Assembly (NCBI RefSeq): GCF_003946305.1
Contig: NZ_RHNS01000001.1
Location: forward strand, 310,001-374,000
Source: Lacticaseibacillus porcinae
Lineage (GTDB): Bacteria; Bacillota; Bacilli; Lactobacillales; Lactobacillaceae
Length of the DNA stretch: 64,000 nt
Reading direction: 5' to 3'
Shown here one piece after another: positions 54,024-64,000 of this stretch. How positions within the stretch are numbered: position 1 is the first letter of the stretch; the number at the start of each line of letters is the position of its first letter. The translations under genes and the position numbers were made by a program. Below the pieces are notes generated by a model. The model saw only the letters and a list, made by a program, of their open reading frames with translations. It was not told the DNA's origin and ran no database searches.

Positions 54024-55183
54024 TAGTGTTCGGAAGCCCCGCTAGTGGCATCTGGTGCATCAGTGGTGTCAGCATTTTCAGCAGGGGCATCTGTTGCAGC
54101 ATCATCATGTGCTGAAGCACCAGAAGTGGCGTCCGCCGCGTCATCAGCGCTAGCATCGCTGGCACCGCTAGTGGCATCAGCTTGAGAAGCACCACTGGTA
54201 CCATCACTTGCACCCCAGGCGCCTTGATCATAGAAGTTCAAAATGTGTTCCACGCTACCAGTGAATTCAATGGTCCCAAGATAAGAGCCGTCCACATCAC
54301 GCAGCGCATAATATTGGATCAACACGCGGTGACCATGCATCATCAAAGGCCGAGAAACACTGTCTCGAGAGCCATCTTTAAAGGAGTTGATGATCTTCAT
54401 GACGATCGGCAATGCCTTTGGCGGGTGGCATTCATCGACGCCTTCACCAATTTCATTAGGATAGCGGACATGTTCGCGGTTAGGTTTGTTGGAATACCAA
54501 GTGAAGTGATCTGTGTGATCGATCAAATCAATTTCAAATGGGATCGTTGAAAGGATCTGTTGGACTTCACGGAAGCTCAAAGACCCAGTTGGGAATTTGA
54601 TATAAGCGTCATCTAAATAAGGTTGTTTAGGCATCGAATCGTCCTCCTTAGGGGCAGTGGTTTCAATGAAATCAACAAAATTGTTAAAGTAGCTTTCCAG
54701 TTCTGCACGCACTTTGGCGTCAGTGACATTCCCGTCAACAAAAACTTTGGCGGCGTTGCCGATCAACACTTCATTACCTGACAAGGTGTAAGCATCGCAA
54801 TCAGGACTCGCTAAGATCTGACGCAAATGTTCTTGTGCCCGCGCAGAAGCTTGGGGGCCGTAGCTGGTGCCGACGATCATCGCCGGTTTGTGATACAAGA
54901 CATTTTGCTTGTAAGACACCCATTCAATGGCAGACTTCAACGCCGCTGGGATCGAGTGATCATATTCAGGGGTAGAGAAAATCACGCCGTCAGCTTGTTG
55001 GATCGCTTTTTTAAACGACCAAACTTTCATATCTAACGGTTCGTCAATGGAAAATGCTGGCAATTGGTCGATTTCTAAGATCTTAATGTCAGCCATCGCT
55101 TGAAAATGCTTTTGCATATATTGCAGCAACAAGCGGTTATAAGAAAAATCGGCATTAGTGCCGACGATCGCAACTAATTTCAT
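54023..55183 (-). CDS. NADPH-dependent FMN reductase-PAS fusion with four flavinylation motifs
   Basis: A 386-residue cytosolic protein in three parts. Residues about 1-185 are a flavodoxin-fold NADPH-dependent FMN reductase. Residues about 195-320 are a PAS domain of the kind found in DUF438 proteins (FREVQQILSTIPFEIDLID; CHPPKALPIVMKIINSF; YLGTIEFTGSVEHI). Residues 324-386 are an Ala/Asp/Ser/Thr-rich tail containing D-x-T-S-G-A-S at 327-333, 336-342, 351-357 and 378-384. This is the ApbE target consensus, so up to four FMNs may be bound covalently. The start overlaps the upstream paralogue's stop (ATGA), and the stop overlaps apbE. Electron donor and acceptor are unknown. Confidence 0.85.
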   Translation of the reverse strand: MKLVAIVGTNADFSYNRLLLQYMQKHFQAMADIKILEIDQLPAFSIDEPLDMKVWSFKKAIQQADGVIFSTPEYDHSIPAALKSAIEWVSYKQNVLYHKPAMIVGTSYGPQASARAQEHLRQILASPDCDAYTLSGNEVLIGNAAKVFVDGNVTDAKVRAELESYFNNFVDFIETTAPKEDDSMPKQPYLDDAYIKFPTGSLSFREVQQILSTIPFEIDLIDHTDHFTWYSNKPNREHVRYPNEIGEGVDECHPPKALPIVMKIINSFKDGSRDSVSRPLMMHGHRVLIQYYALRDVDGSYLGTIEFTGSVEHILNFYDQGAWGASDGTSGASQADATSGASDASADDAADATSGASAHDDAATDAPAENADTTDAPDATSGASEH

Positions 55184-55749
55184 GCTTGCGCCTCCTGTGC
55201 CGCTTGATGCATGGCGACGAAATCTTTGAACCCGTTATAACACAAGGTCAAAAAGTCGATAGTACCTTGGTCTTTTAAGTCGCCTTCAGCCGTAAATGCT
55301 TGTTTGGCTTGACCTAACAAGAATTCATTGCCAGGAAAGACTTGGGCAAACACGCCTGGTGAATCTAAGATCTGACGCAAATGTAATTGCGCCCGTGACG
55401 ACCCTTGGGCAAATTTCGACGCACCGACGATCATCACTGGTTTGTTTTTGAAAGGATGCAAACGGTAAGATTCCCATTCGATCACCGACTTCAAACCACT
55501 TGGCACACTGTGGTTATATTCGGGACATGCGATGATCACACCGTCAGCGGCTTGAATTTGTTCAGCGAGCTTTACAGCAGGTTCAGGATCAGTGGCTGGG
55601 TGGTTTTCATTGAACATTGGGAACGGTTTAACTTCGACCAAGTCCAGTTGGTCTTCATCAAAATGCCGCTGCATAAATTGAAGCAGTTGGCGATTCACTG
55701 ATTGGTTCGCGTTTGAGCCAACAATTGCGACAAACTTCACATTAATCAC
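55180..55749 (-). CDS. NADPH-dependent FMN reductase-like flavoprotein
   Basis: A 189-residue flavodoxin-fold protein, paralogous to the N-terminal domain of the next gene product (shared VAIVGSNAN/VAIVGTNAD start, PEYNHSVPSGLKSVIEW versus PEYDHSIPAALKSAIEW). The NADPH/FMN loop SNANQSVNRQLL follows the first strand. It has no PAS domain or flavinylation tail. First gene of the three-gene flavin operon; likely a partner delivering electrons to, or taking them from, the flavinylated protein. Confidence 0.88.
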   Translation of the reverse strand: MINVKFVAIVGSNANQSVNRQLLQFMQRHFDEDQLDLVEVKPFPMFNENHPATDPEPAVKLAEQIQAADGVIIACPEYNHSVPSGLKSVIEWESYRLHPFKNKPVMIVGASKFAQGSSRAQLHLRQILDSPGVFAQVFPGNEFLLGQAKQAFTAEGDLKDQGTIDFLTLCYNGFKDFVAMHQAAQEAQA

Positions 55750-55761
55750 TCCTTACGACTA

Positions 55762-55817
55762 AAGTAACGGCTGATGCCATTACTTACGATTGTAACCCAT
55801 TTAACAAAGATTACCAA
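55762..55817 (-). promoter_or_regulatory. Promoter with overlapping palindromic operator of the flavin operon
   Basis: TTGGTA (55812-55817), a 17-nt spacer and TACAAT (55789-55794) on the minus strand. Directly downstream, over the expected transcription start, lies the inverted repeat AAGTAA-n-GGC-tgat-GCC-n-TTACTT (55762-55785), a good candidate for a dimeric repressor site. Confidence 0.6.
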
Positions 55818-55935
55818 CGATGCAAATGGCATAGTGTTATGCAAATTCTTGGCATTTTGTGCTGTATCGCCATGTGCACCAAGTCAGAAAATATAACAAA
55901 AAATGGCAAGGGAATGAAAAGGCTTGCGTTAACTA

Positions 55936-55964
55936 TTGCCTTATTAGTTAATATTCTTTAAAAT
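55936..55964 (+). promoter_or_regulatory. Promoter of pyk
   Basis: TTGCCT (55936-55941), 17-nt spacer, TAAAAT (55959-55964). No cre site is visible between it and the gene. Confidence 0.55.
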
Positions 55965-56016
55965 AATAGTCGTGATTGTATCACGCTTACATAACTTTTT
56001 GGAGGAAATTTTACCC

Positions 56017-57447
56017 ATGCGTAAAACGAAAATCGTTTCGACTTTAGGGCCTGCATCCAACGACTTGAAAACCATCAAAGCCTTGATCAATGCTGGTGCC
56101 AACATTTTCCGCTTCAACTTCTCTCATGGTGACCATGAAGAACAACTCGGCCGCATGAACTTGGTCAAGCAAGCAATGAAAGAAACTGGCGTCAAAGTCG
56201 GTTTAATGCTTGATACCAAAGGCGCTGAGATCCGCACCACTGCCACTGCTGACGAAGGCAAAGTGGCGTATAACACTGGCGACAAGATCCAATTATCCAT
56301 GAACACTGGCAAATTGTCTGAAAAAGGCGCTGTTGATATCACATACGGTGGTTTATACGACGACGTTGAAATCGGTCATCACGTCTTGTTTGATGATGGT
56401 TTGTTGGATACTGAAATCATCGCCAAAGATCCTGAAAAGCGCGAATTGACCCTTGAAGTTCAAAACCCTGCTGAATTAGGCTCCAAAAAAGGCGTGAACT
56501 CTCCTGGTGTCTCCTTGCAACTTAAAGGCATCACTGAAAAAGATAAAGACGACATTCGCTTCGGTGTCAAGCAAGGGATCAACTTTATCGCTGCATCTTT
56601 TGTTCGCAAAGTCTCTGACGTCCAAGAAATCAAAGATGTCTTAGCAGAAGTCGGTGGCGAAGATGTCCTCATCATCCCTAAGATCGAATCACAAGAAGGG
56701 ATCAACAACGCGGATGACATTTTAGCCGTTGCCGACGGCTTGATGGTTGCCCGTGGCGACATGGGGATCGAAATTCCTTATGAAGAAGTTGTCGCTGTCG
56801 AACAATCATTGATCCACAAGTGCAACTTAGTCGGCAAGCCAGTGATCACTGCCACTCAAATGCTTGATTCCATGCAAGAAAACCCACGCCCAACTCGTGC
56901 GGAAGTCACCGACGTGGCCTTTGCGGTATTGCAAGGCACTGATGCCACCATGCTTTCTGGGGAATCTGCTAACGGGGACTACCCTGTGCAATCTGTTCAC
57001 ACCATGGCTGTTATCGACGAACGCGCCGATCGCATGTTGCCAAAGCATTCCCCAGTGTTAGATGAATTGAAGCAATCTGGCTCCATCACCACTACCACTG
57101 CCATTGCTGCGGTGACTGCGGCAGAACGCGTCAATGCCAAAGCCATCATCGCCTTGACTGCTAGTGGTTACACTGCGCGTCAAATCTCGCGTTTGAAGCC
57201 TGAAGCTCCAATCTTGGCAGCGACTTACGACGAACGCACTGCTTCTAGCTTGTTGCTTTCTTGGAACGTGACCCCAGTTGTCTTTGACAAAGGCCAATCT
57301 TTTGAAGACTTAGTGGCAGACGCTGAAGCCAAGTTAGTTGCTAGTGGCGAACTTGAAGCTGGTGACGTGGTCGTCATCGTCGCTGGTTTACCATTATACG
57401 AACCAGGTTCCACTAACAACGTGATGTTACGTCGCGTCGCTGACTAA
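56017..57447 (+). CDS. pyk: Pyruvate kinase, short form
   Basis: A 476-residue glycolytic enzyme converting PEP and ADP to pyruvate and ATP. The start is ATG at 56017 (MRKTKIVSTLGPAS) behind GGAGG. The signatures NIFRFNFSHGDHEE, IIPKIESQEGINN (active Lys), and ARGDMGIEIP are present, and the C domain ends at VMLRRVAD. It lacks the extra C-terminal PEP-utilising-like domain found in the longer (about 585 aa) enzyme of many lactobacilli and bacilli. Very strong codon bias toward a highly expressed gene. Confidence 0.97.
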   Translation: MRKTKIVSTLGPASNDLKTIKALINAGANIFRFNFSHGDHEEQLGRMNLVKQAMKETGVKVGLMLDTKGAEIRTTATADEGKVAYNTGDKIQLSMNTGKLSEKGAVDITYGGLYDDVEIGHHVLFDDGLLDTEIIAKDPEKRELTLEVQNPAELGSKKGVNSPGVSLQLKGITEKDKDDIRFGVKQGINFIAASFVRKVSDVQEIKDVLAEVGGEDVLIIPKIESQEGINNADDILAVADGLMVARGDMGIEIPYEEVVAVEQSLIHKCNLVGKPVITATQMLDSMQENPRPTRAEVTDVAFAVLQGTDATMLSGESANGDYPVQSVHTMAVIDERADRMLPKHSPVLDELKQSGSITTTTAIAAVTAAERVNAKAIIALTASGYTARQISRLKPEAPILAATYDERTASSLLLSWNVTPVVFDKGQSFEDLVADAEAKLVASGELEAGDVVVIVAGLPLYEPGSTNNVMLRRVAD

Positions 57448-57458
57448 ATTCATCCATT

Positions 57459-57494
57459 AAAAAACCGTCCGGAAGAAATTCCAGACGGTTTTTT
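57459..57494 (+). terminator. Terminator of pyk, possibly bidirectional
   Basis: AAAAAACCGTC...GACGGTTTTTT with inner CGGAA/TTCCA partial pairing, between convergent pyk and the YihY gene. Confidence 0.88.
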
Positions 57495-57506
57495 AATGCC
57501 AGCAGA

Positions 57507-58505
57507 TTACGATTTGCGTTGACGTTGCTTTTTGACAAAATCATGCACTTTCCCATGTGAGTGATGCAAATGTCCGGTGAAGTATTCAGCAACTAAGGCA
57601 TTGATCACCCCGCCGATCAATAACAGCATCGCTGAGAAATTCAGCCACAACAGCAAGATCATCACGGTACCTAACGTGCCATATGAGGTAAACCTGGAAC
57701 CAAACACCCGCATATAAAAAGAGAACACTTGCGCCAACCCTAACCAACCAATGATGGTAAACGCAGCCCCTGGCACAATAGTCCAGAATTTGATTTTGAC
57801 ATTTGGCAAGAAATAATCGACTGACCCAATCACCACGACTAACGCTGATACGGTGACTGGCCACCGCAAACTATCAAAGGTGTTCAGCCAAGTATCCGAT
57901 AACCCAACAAGCGGCACCAGCCATTCCAAGAACTGACGGCCGAAGGTAAAGGCCACCATGACCCCACCTAACGCGACGATCAACAAGAAAATGATCACCA
58001 TCGACAACAACCGCTGAATGAAGAAATTCTGCGGTGGCGTGATCCCATAAGCCTTGTTAAACCCATTTTTTAAGCCGTTGACGCCAAGGCTTGCCGCCCA
58101 CAACGTCGCAATGGCCCCAATCGATAACGCAGAGCCAGAAGTGGAATTCAATAAGTTATGAATGATCGGGTCGATCCAACTCATGATATCGCTTGGAACG
58201 ACTTGTTCTAAATAATCGGCGATGCCATCATAAGAAAAGCCGAATAGCGGCAGCAAGTTTCCTAACAAGATCAACATCGGAAACATCGACAGCAACGAAT
58301 AAAACGCTAATGCCGCCGCTGTCATCCCTAGCTCGGCATCATTGAAGCGCCGCAAAGCTAACTTCAGAAATTCTCGAAACTTCAAGCCACCAGGAATATC
58401 CAAACTGGCCAATGGCACCCGCCCTTCAGCGATCGCCACTTTCTGTTCTTCAGTCAATGCCTGAGGGTGCTTTTCAATGCGGCGTTTCAAGCGCGCCTTA
58501 GACAT
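57507..58505 (-). CDS. YihY/BrkB-family inner membrane protein
   Basis: A 332-residue protein with six TM helices (about residues 55-310) and basic, cytosolic ends. The family segments ELGMTAAALAFYSLLSMFPML and YGTLGTVMILLLWLNFSAMLLLIGG are clear. Often called ribonuclease BN or BrkB, but it is a membrane protein of unknown function, possibly a transporter. It lies 18 nt downstream of the Ser/Ala-rich protein gene. Confidence 0.88.
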   Translation of the reverse strand: MSKARLKRRIEKHPQALTEEQKVAIAEGRVPLASLDIPGGLKFREFLKLALRRFNDAELGMTAAALAFYSLLSMFPMLILLGNLLPLFGFSYDGIADYLEQVVPSDIMSWIDPIIHNLLNSTSGSALSIGAIATLWAASLGVNGLKNGFNKAYGITPPQNFFIQRLLSMVIIFLLIVALGGVMVAFTFGRQFLEWLVPLVGLSDTWLNTFDSLRWPVTVSALVVVIGSVDYFLPNVKIKFWTIVPGAAFTIIGWLGLAQVFSFYMRVFGSRFTSYGTLGTVMILLLWLNFSAMLLLIGGVINALVAEYFTGHLHHSHGKVHDFVKKQRQRKS

Positions 58506-58523
58506 AAACTCAACTCCTTTAGG

Positions 58524-59252
58524 TTAGTAGGCTTTGGCGACACTGCCATCACCGTAATAAAAATACATGTGCACCGCGACAGTGGTGCCATCAGCTTGGG
58601 TTTGATCCAAACCAACTTCGTAAGCTGGGACGCCTGTGTAATCAGTGGTATAGTCAATGACACTCACGCCATCGATCCGGGTATCGTCATATTCGCTAGG
58701 ATTTTGAGCCATGTGTGCACGCACAGCGGCAACGGCTTTGACTTTGGGATCGACGGTAGCCTGTGAACGACTTGACGCACTTGACGCCTTAGCAGCACTT
58801 GCACTTGACGCTTCTGCACTAGATGACGCCTTGGAAGCACTGGCGGCACTGGCTTTAGCCGCAACACTTGATGATTTGCTAATGGATTGAGACAAACTTT
58901 TCGCTTGCTTGGAAACTGATTGTGCTTTTTTCAAACGTGATGATTGCTCTTTTTTGGTCGGCTTCTTCGTTGCGGTACTGCTTGACGTTGCGGTTTGCGC
59001 TGCTTGTGCACCAATTCCAAAATGCGGCAACACCCGGTCATAAACTAACACTGCTGCCAACAACACCAACACCACGATGATTTGTTTCCGCGCTGAACTC
59101 ACCACTTGGGCTAAGCGGCGTTCACGCGTCCGGACATATTCTTTTTTGCCAGCGGCGCGAAAGCGAATGTAAAAGCTGATCAAGACGATCACCAATAATG
59201 CAACTAACACCAATTCACGCAACAACATGTTATGTAGCAAACTTGCCCCCAT
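58524..59252 (-). CDS. Membrane-anchored protein with a Ser/Ala/Lys-rich linker, unknown function
   Basis: A 242-residue protein I do not recognise. Two hydrophobic helices (about residues 11-30 and 55-73) are followed by a long low-complexity linker (about 80-175) of Ser, Ala, Lys and Gln with heptad-like spacing, and a small C-terminal domain (about 178-242) ending in VAVHMYFYYGDGSVAKAY. The linker and domain are probably outside the cell. The start is ATG at 59252 behind GGAGGG. The similarity of the C-terminal domain to exported lactobacillal lipoprotein domains is only an impression. Confidence 0.65.
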   Translation of the reverse strand: MGASLLHNMLLRELVLVALLVIVLISFYIRFRAAGKKEYVRTRERRLAQVVSSARKQIIVVLVLLAAVLVYDRVLPHFGIGAQAAQTATSSSTATKKPTKKEQSSRLKKAQSVSKQAKSLSQSISKSSSVAAKASAASASKASSSAEASSASAAKASSASSRSQATVDPKVKAVAAVRAHMAQNPSEYDDTRIDGVSVIDYTTDYTGVPAYEVGLDQTQADGTTVAVHMYFYYGDGSVAKAY

Positions 59253-59283
59253 AATGACCCTCCGCAAAATACCTGATGGGTTT

Positions 59284-59289
59284 ATTATA
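59284..59289 (-). promoter_or_regulatory. Extended -10 promoter of the Ser/Ala-rich protein gene
   Basis: TGGTATAAT on the minus strand about 32 nt upstream of the start; the -35 is weak. Confidence 0.5.
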
Positions 59290-59377
59290 CCAGTGTGACC
59301 CACCTGCGACCAGTCACCACCTCACGTGAAAAAAGCTGAGTTCTCCGCATCAATTCGTCAAGTCTGAAAAGGTCATC

Positions 59378-59409
59378 AAAAAAGCCTGACGTGAACACGT
59401 CAGGCCAAA
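59378..59409 (-). terminator. Rho-independent terminator after camS
   Basis: GGCCTGACGTG/CACGTCAGGC hairpin followed by TTTTTT on the minus strand, ending the pcrA-ligA-camS set. Confidence 0.9.
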
Positions 59410-59414
59410 TTCAA

Positions 59415-60626
59415 TTAATAACTCCCAAACACATGGGTATAGAAGCTCTTTTCTCCAGATTCACGTGCCACAAAGGCTTGGATCCCCCCAGTGGATTGGA
59501 TCTGGATCTCGATTTTTGCCCCACTTGGCAGATCTTTTTCAGCAGTGGTGGCGACATATTGGGTAAACGATTCGATTTCCGTCAACCCGTAGAACTGGGT
59601 ATTGATGGTGATGTTCATCCCAGTTAATTGCCCAGATTGATAGTGCGTTTGCGCGGTCACCCCAGCTAAAGTTGGGAAGAAGTTCTCAATGGCATCTGAG
59701 AAATTGGAAAAATCATTTGATACCGTCGAGTTCACGGCTTTTTCATTCTCAACCACCGGTAAGACTTGGTTCTTTTCATCGATCGACTTCCACGAACTCA
59801 ATGAATTGCCCGAGTCACTGGTCGTTGAGGCAAAGAAGGTCCCACCGACTAAGGCATCTTGATCGGCGTTTTTATACAATGCGACCACAATTGGCGTGGT
59901 GCTGGAAACCCCTGACATTTTACGCAGGCGCTTGACGACAGTGGCGGCCATTTCTTTGCCGTATTTCTCAAGATCTGCTTGCGGGATCTGGGTGGAATAC
60001 GTCGCACCATATTGTTTCTTTTGGTAGTAGTAGTATTCATTCATCCCTAATGCAATCGAGATACCGCCAAGTTTCATGCTGTTGCCACTTGTTTGCATGT
60101 AATCTTGTTCCAAAATCGTAGCCAAATACTCAGGTTTAGAGGTTTGGAAATCAGTGATCACCGCGCCGCTTTTGCCATTTTTATATTGGCTAGGGTTTAA
60201 CCCATCTGGACCTTCAGACACTAACGCCGTTGATTTGGTGGTGGCAGCTTGACGCATCAACCAACTTTTAGCAGTGGCAGTTGAGATCAATTGTCCTTCT
60301 TCCAACGAGTATTTGCTGGTGGAAAAATGAGTCATCGAAATCGACTGCAACCCCGACTCCATCGACTTGATGTTGTAAGTGTTTGATCCTTGCGTATTGG
60401 TATCGATCGTCAAACCGCGGGCAGAACTGGTTTTGTAGCTTCCGTTTTGAATGACACCTTGATACATATCGGAATTCACAGATCCAGTGGTTTGATATTT
60501 ACTGGTACTGGTGCCGCTGCCACTCGTCGCGGTGCTGTTGGAATCTGAACTAAAATTCAACTTCCCACAACCTGCCAAAACTGCGGCTAACACCACCAGT
60601 GCTGCTACTGCCTTGAATTTCTTCAC
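59415..60626 (-). CDS. camS: CamS-family lipoprotein
   Basis: A 403-residue lipoprotein of the CamS/sex-pheromone family. The signal peptide ends VLAGC (Cys20), followed by a Ser/Thr-rich spacer and the CamS domain. In enterococci and staphylococci the cleaved signal peptide of the homologue is processed to a peptide pheromone; whether that happens here is unknown. It follows ligA by five bases, the usual pcrA-ligA-camS order. Confidence 0.92.
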   Translation of the reverse strand: MKKFKAVAALVVLAAVLAGCGKLNFSSDSNSTATSGSGTSTSKYQTTGSVNSDMYQGVIQNGSYKTSSARGLTIDTNTQGSNTYNIKSMESGLQSISMTHFSTSKYSLEEGQLISTATAKSWLMRQAATTKSTALVSEGPDGLNPSQYKNGKSGAVITDFQTSKPEYLATILEQDYMQTSGNSMKLGGISIALGMNEYYYYQKKQYGATYSTQIPQADLEKYGKEMAATVVKRLRKMSGVSSTTPIVVALYKNADQDALVGGTFFASTTSDSGNSLSSWKSIDEKNQVLPVVENEKAVNSTVSNDFSNFSDAIENFFPTLAGVTAQTHYQSGQLTGMNITINTQFYGLTEIESFTQYVATTAEKDLPSGAKIEIQIQSTGGIQAFVARESGEKSFYTHVFGSY

Positions 60627-60631
60627 AATGA

Positions 60632-63328
<2,697 letters not shown>

Positions 63329-63341
63329 AGCAAAAGTAACA

Positions 63342-64000
63342 TTACGCTTTTTTGATCGGGGCAAAGGCCGCTAACAAGCGCTTCACGCCTTGTGAGGCAA
63401 AGGCGATATCGAGTTCTTGATCATCACCTGAGCCATTGACTTTGACGACAGTCCCCATGCCCCACTTGCGATGTTCCACTTTATCGCCAGCAGTCCAACT
63501 TTCTTTGCCAGCGGCAGTCGTTGGGGTTGCGGAGATTTTCTTAGCTTTCGTCCCAACAGGATGACGTGAGTAAGTCGGCGTCACGGCACGTTGGGTGCGG
63601 TTGATAAACGGAATATCTGATTTCGGTTGGACCTGGCCGGCAGTTTCTAACAATTCAGGATCAATTTCTTCAATGAAGCGACTGGCAGGGTTGTTTTGAC
63701 GTTGACCATAAAGCATGCGGCCATAAGCATTAGAAATGAATAATTTCTTTTGGGCGCGAGTGATGCCGACGTAGGCTAAGCGACGTTCTTCTTCTAGCTG
63801 CGTTTCATCCATGGCGGCGCGACTTAATGGGAACAAGCCTTCTTCCATGCCGACCATAAAGACGACAGGGAATTCCAAGCCTTTAGCCGCATGCAACGTC
63901 ATCAAGGTGACTTCTTGGGCGTCTTCTTCAATACTATCTTGATCAGATAATAACGCCAAGTCGGCTAAAAAGTCGACAAAGATGTCTGAATCTTCTTCTT
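63342..64000 (-). CDS. pcrA: ATP-dependent DNA helicase PcrA, 3' part only
   Basis: The frame is open to the window edge, so only the C-terminal 219 or so residues are seen. Helicase motifs V ([21 protein letters not shown]) and VI ([19 protein letters not shown]) are clear, followed by a linker and the C-terminal Tudor-like domain that binds RNA polymerase ([20 protein letters not shown]). PcrA is the essential UvrD-like helicase of Firmicutes, normally about 750 residues. It stands upstream of ligA and camS. Confidence 0.96.
   Translation of the reverse strand, partial: EEDSDIFVDFLADLALLSDQDSIEEDAQEVTLMTLHAAKGLEFPVVFMVGMEEGLFPLSRAAMDETQLEEERRLAYVGITRAQKKLFISNAYGRMLYGQRQNNPASRFIEEIDPELLETAGQVQPKSDIPFINRTQRAVTPTYSRHPVGTKAKKISATPTTAAGKESWTAGDKVEHRKWGMGTVVKVNGSGDDQELDIAFASQGVKRLLAAFAPIKKA

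Noticed and set aside
55800-55935. cre site upstream of pyk
   Set aside because: The closest sequence has GG in place of the invariant central CG.

Overview
The window is a chromosomal segment of a low-to-moderate GC Firmicute, almost certainly a member of the Lactobacillaceae. The evidence is the gene order of the division cluster (mraZ to ileS), the DUF3397/DUF4044 pair beside mraZ, an ECF-type thiamine transporter under a TPP riboswitch, a mevalonate pathway instead of the MEP pathway, CamS next to ligA and pcrA, and T-box control of ileS. The genus cannot be fixed from the sequence alone. Most genes are on the minus strand. I see no phage, transposase, CRISPR array, rRNA or tRNA.

Layout: 1-8.7 kb carries telA (cut by the window edge), an MFS exporter, an orphan PstS-like lipoprotein, a small protein with a cre-like site, an amino-acid ABC binding/permease fusion, a P-loop kinase, a flippase, two overlapping fluoride-channel genes and a cold-shock gene touching ileS. 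8.7-25.2 kb is the dcw cluster in reverse: ileS, divIVA, ylmH, ylmG, sepF, ftsZ, ftsA, divIB, murG, murD, mraY, pbpB, ftsL, rsmH, mraZ. 25.3-31.5 kb holds DUF3397, DUF4044, thiT, cls and an ABC importer (binding protein, ATPase, permease) behind a T-box with two antiterminator modules and a probable Cys specifier. 31.6-40.3 kb holds minD, minC, mreD, mreC, mreB, radC, a HAD phosphatase, folC and an L,D-transpeptidase. 40.5-48.6 kb holds a TetR-controlled ABC exporter, an MFS transporter with nadC, a candidate stand-alone ncRNA, map, a sugar epimerase, flavodoxin and a glutathione peroxidase. 48.7-52.3 kb encodes the upper mevalonate pathway. 53.1-55.8 kb is a flavin operon. 56-64 kb holds pyk, a YihY membrane protein, a Ser/Ala-rich membrane protein, camS, ligA and the 3' part of pcrA.

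Three things go beyond ordinary housekeeping. (1) The flavin operon: a cytosolic ApbE (FMN transferase) is co-transcribed and translationally coupled with an FMN-reductase/PAS protein whose C-terminal tail carries four copies of the ApbE acceptor motif D-x-T-S-G-A-S, so the protein is predicted to carry up to four covalent FMNs. (2) Four large (about 440-670 nt) intergenic elements, at 26.0, 33.7, 52.4 and 62.7 kb, share a nested-stem architecture with paired (compensatory) base changes and swap internal modules; one separates mreC from mreD and another separates pcrA from ligA. (3) A second, smaller family of three elements (70-121 nt) lies upstream of ileS, sepF and cls, with fixed sequence at the ends and junction but stems that change completely while keeping base pairing. 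Element and RNA calls were made by eye; no folding, covariance or database search was run.
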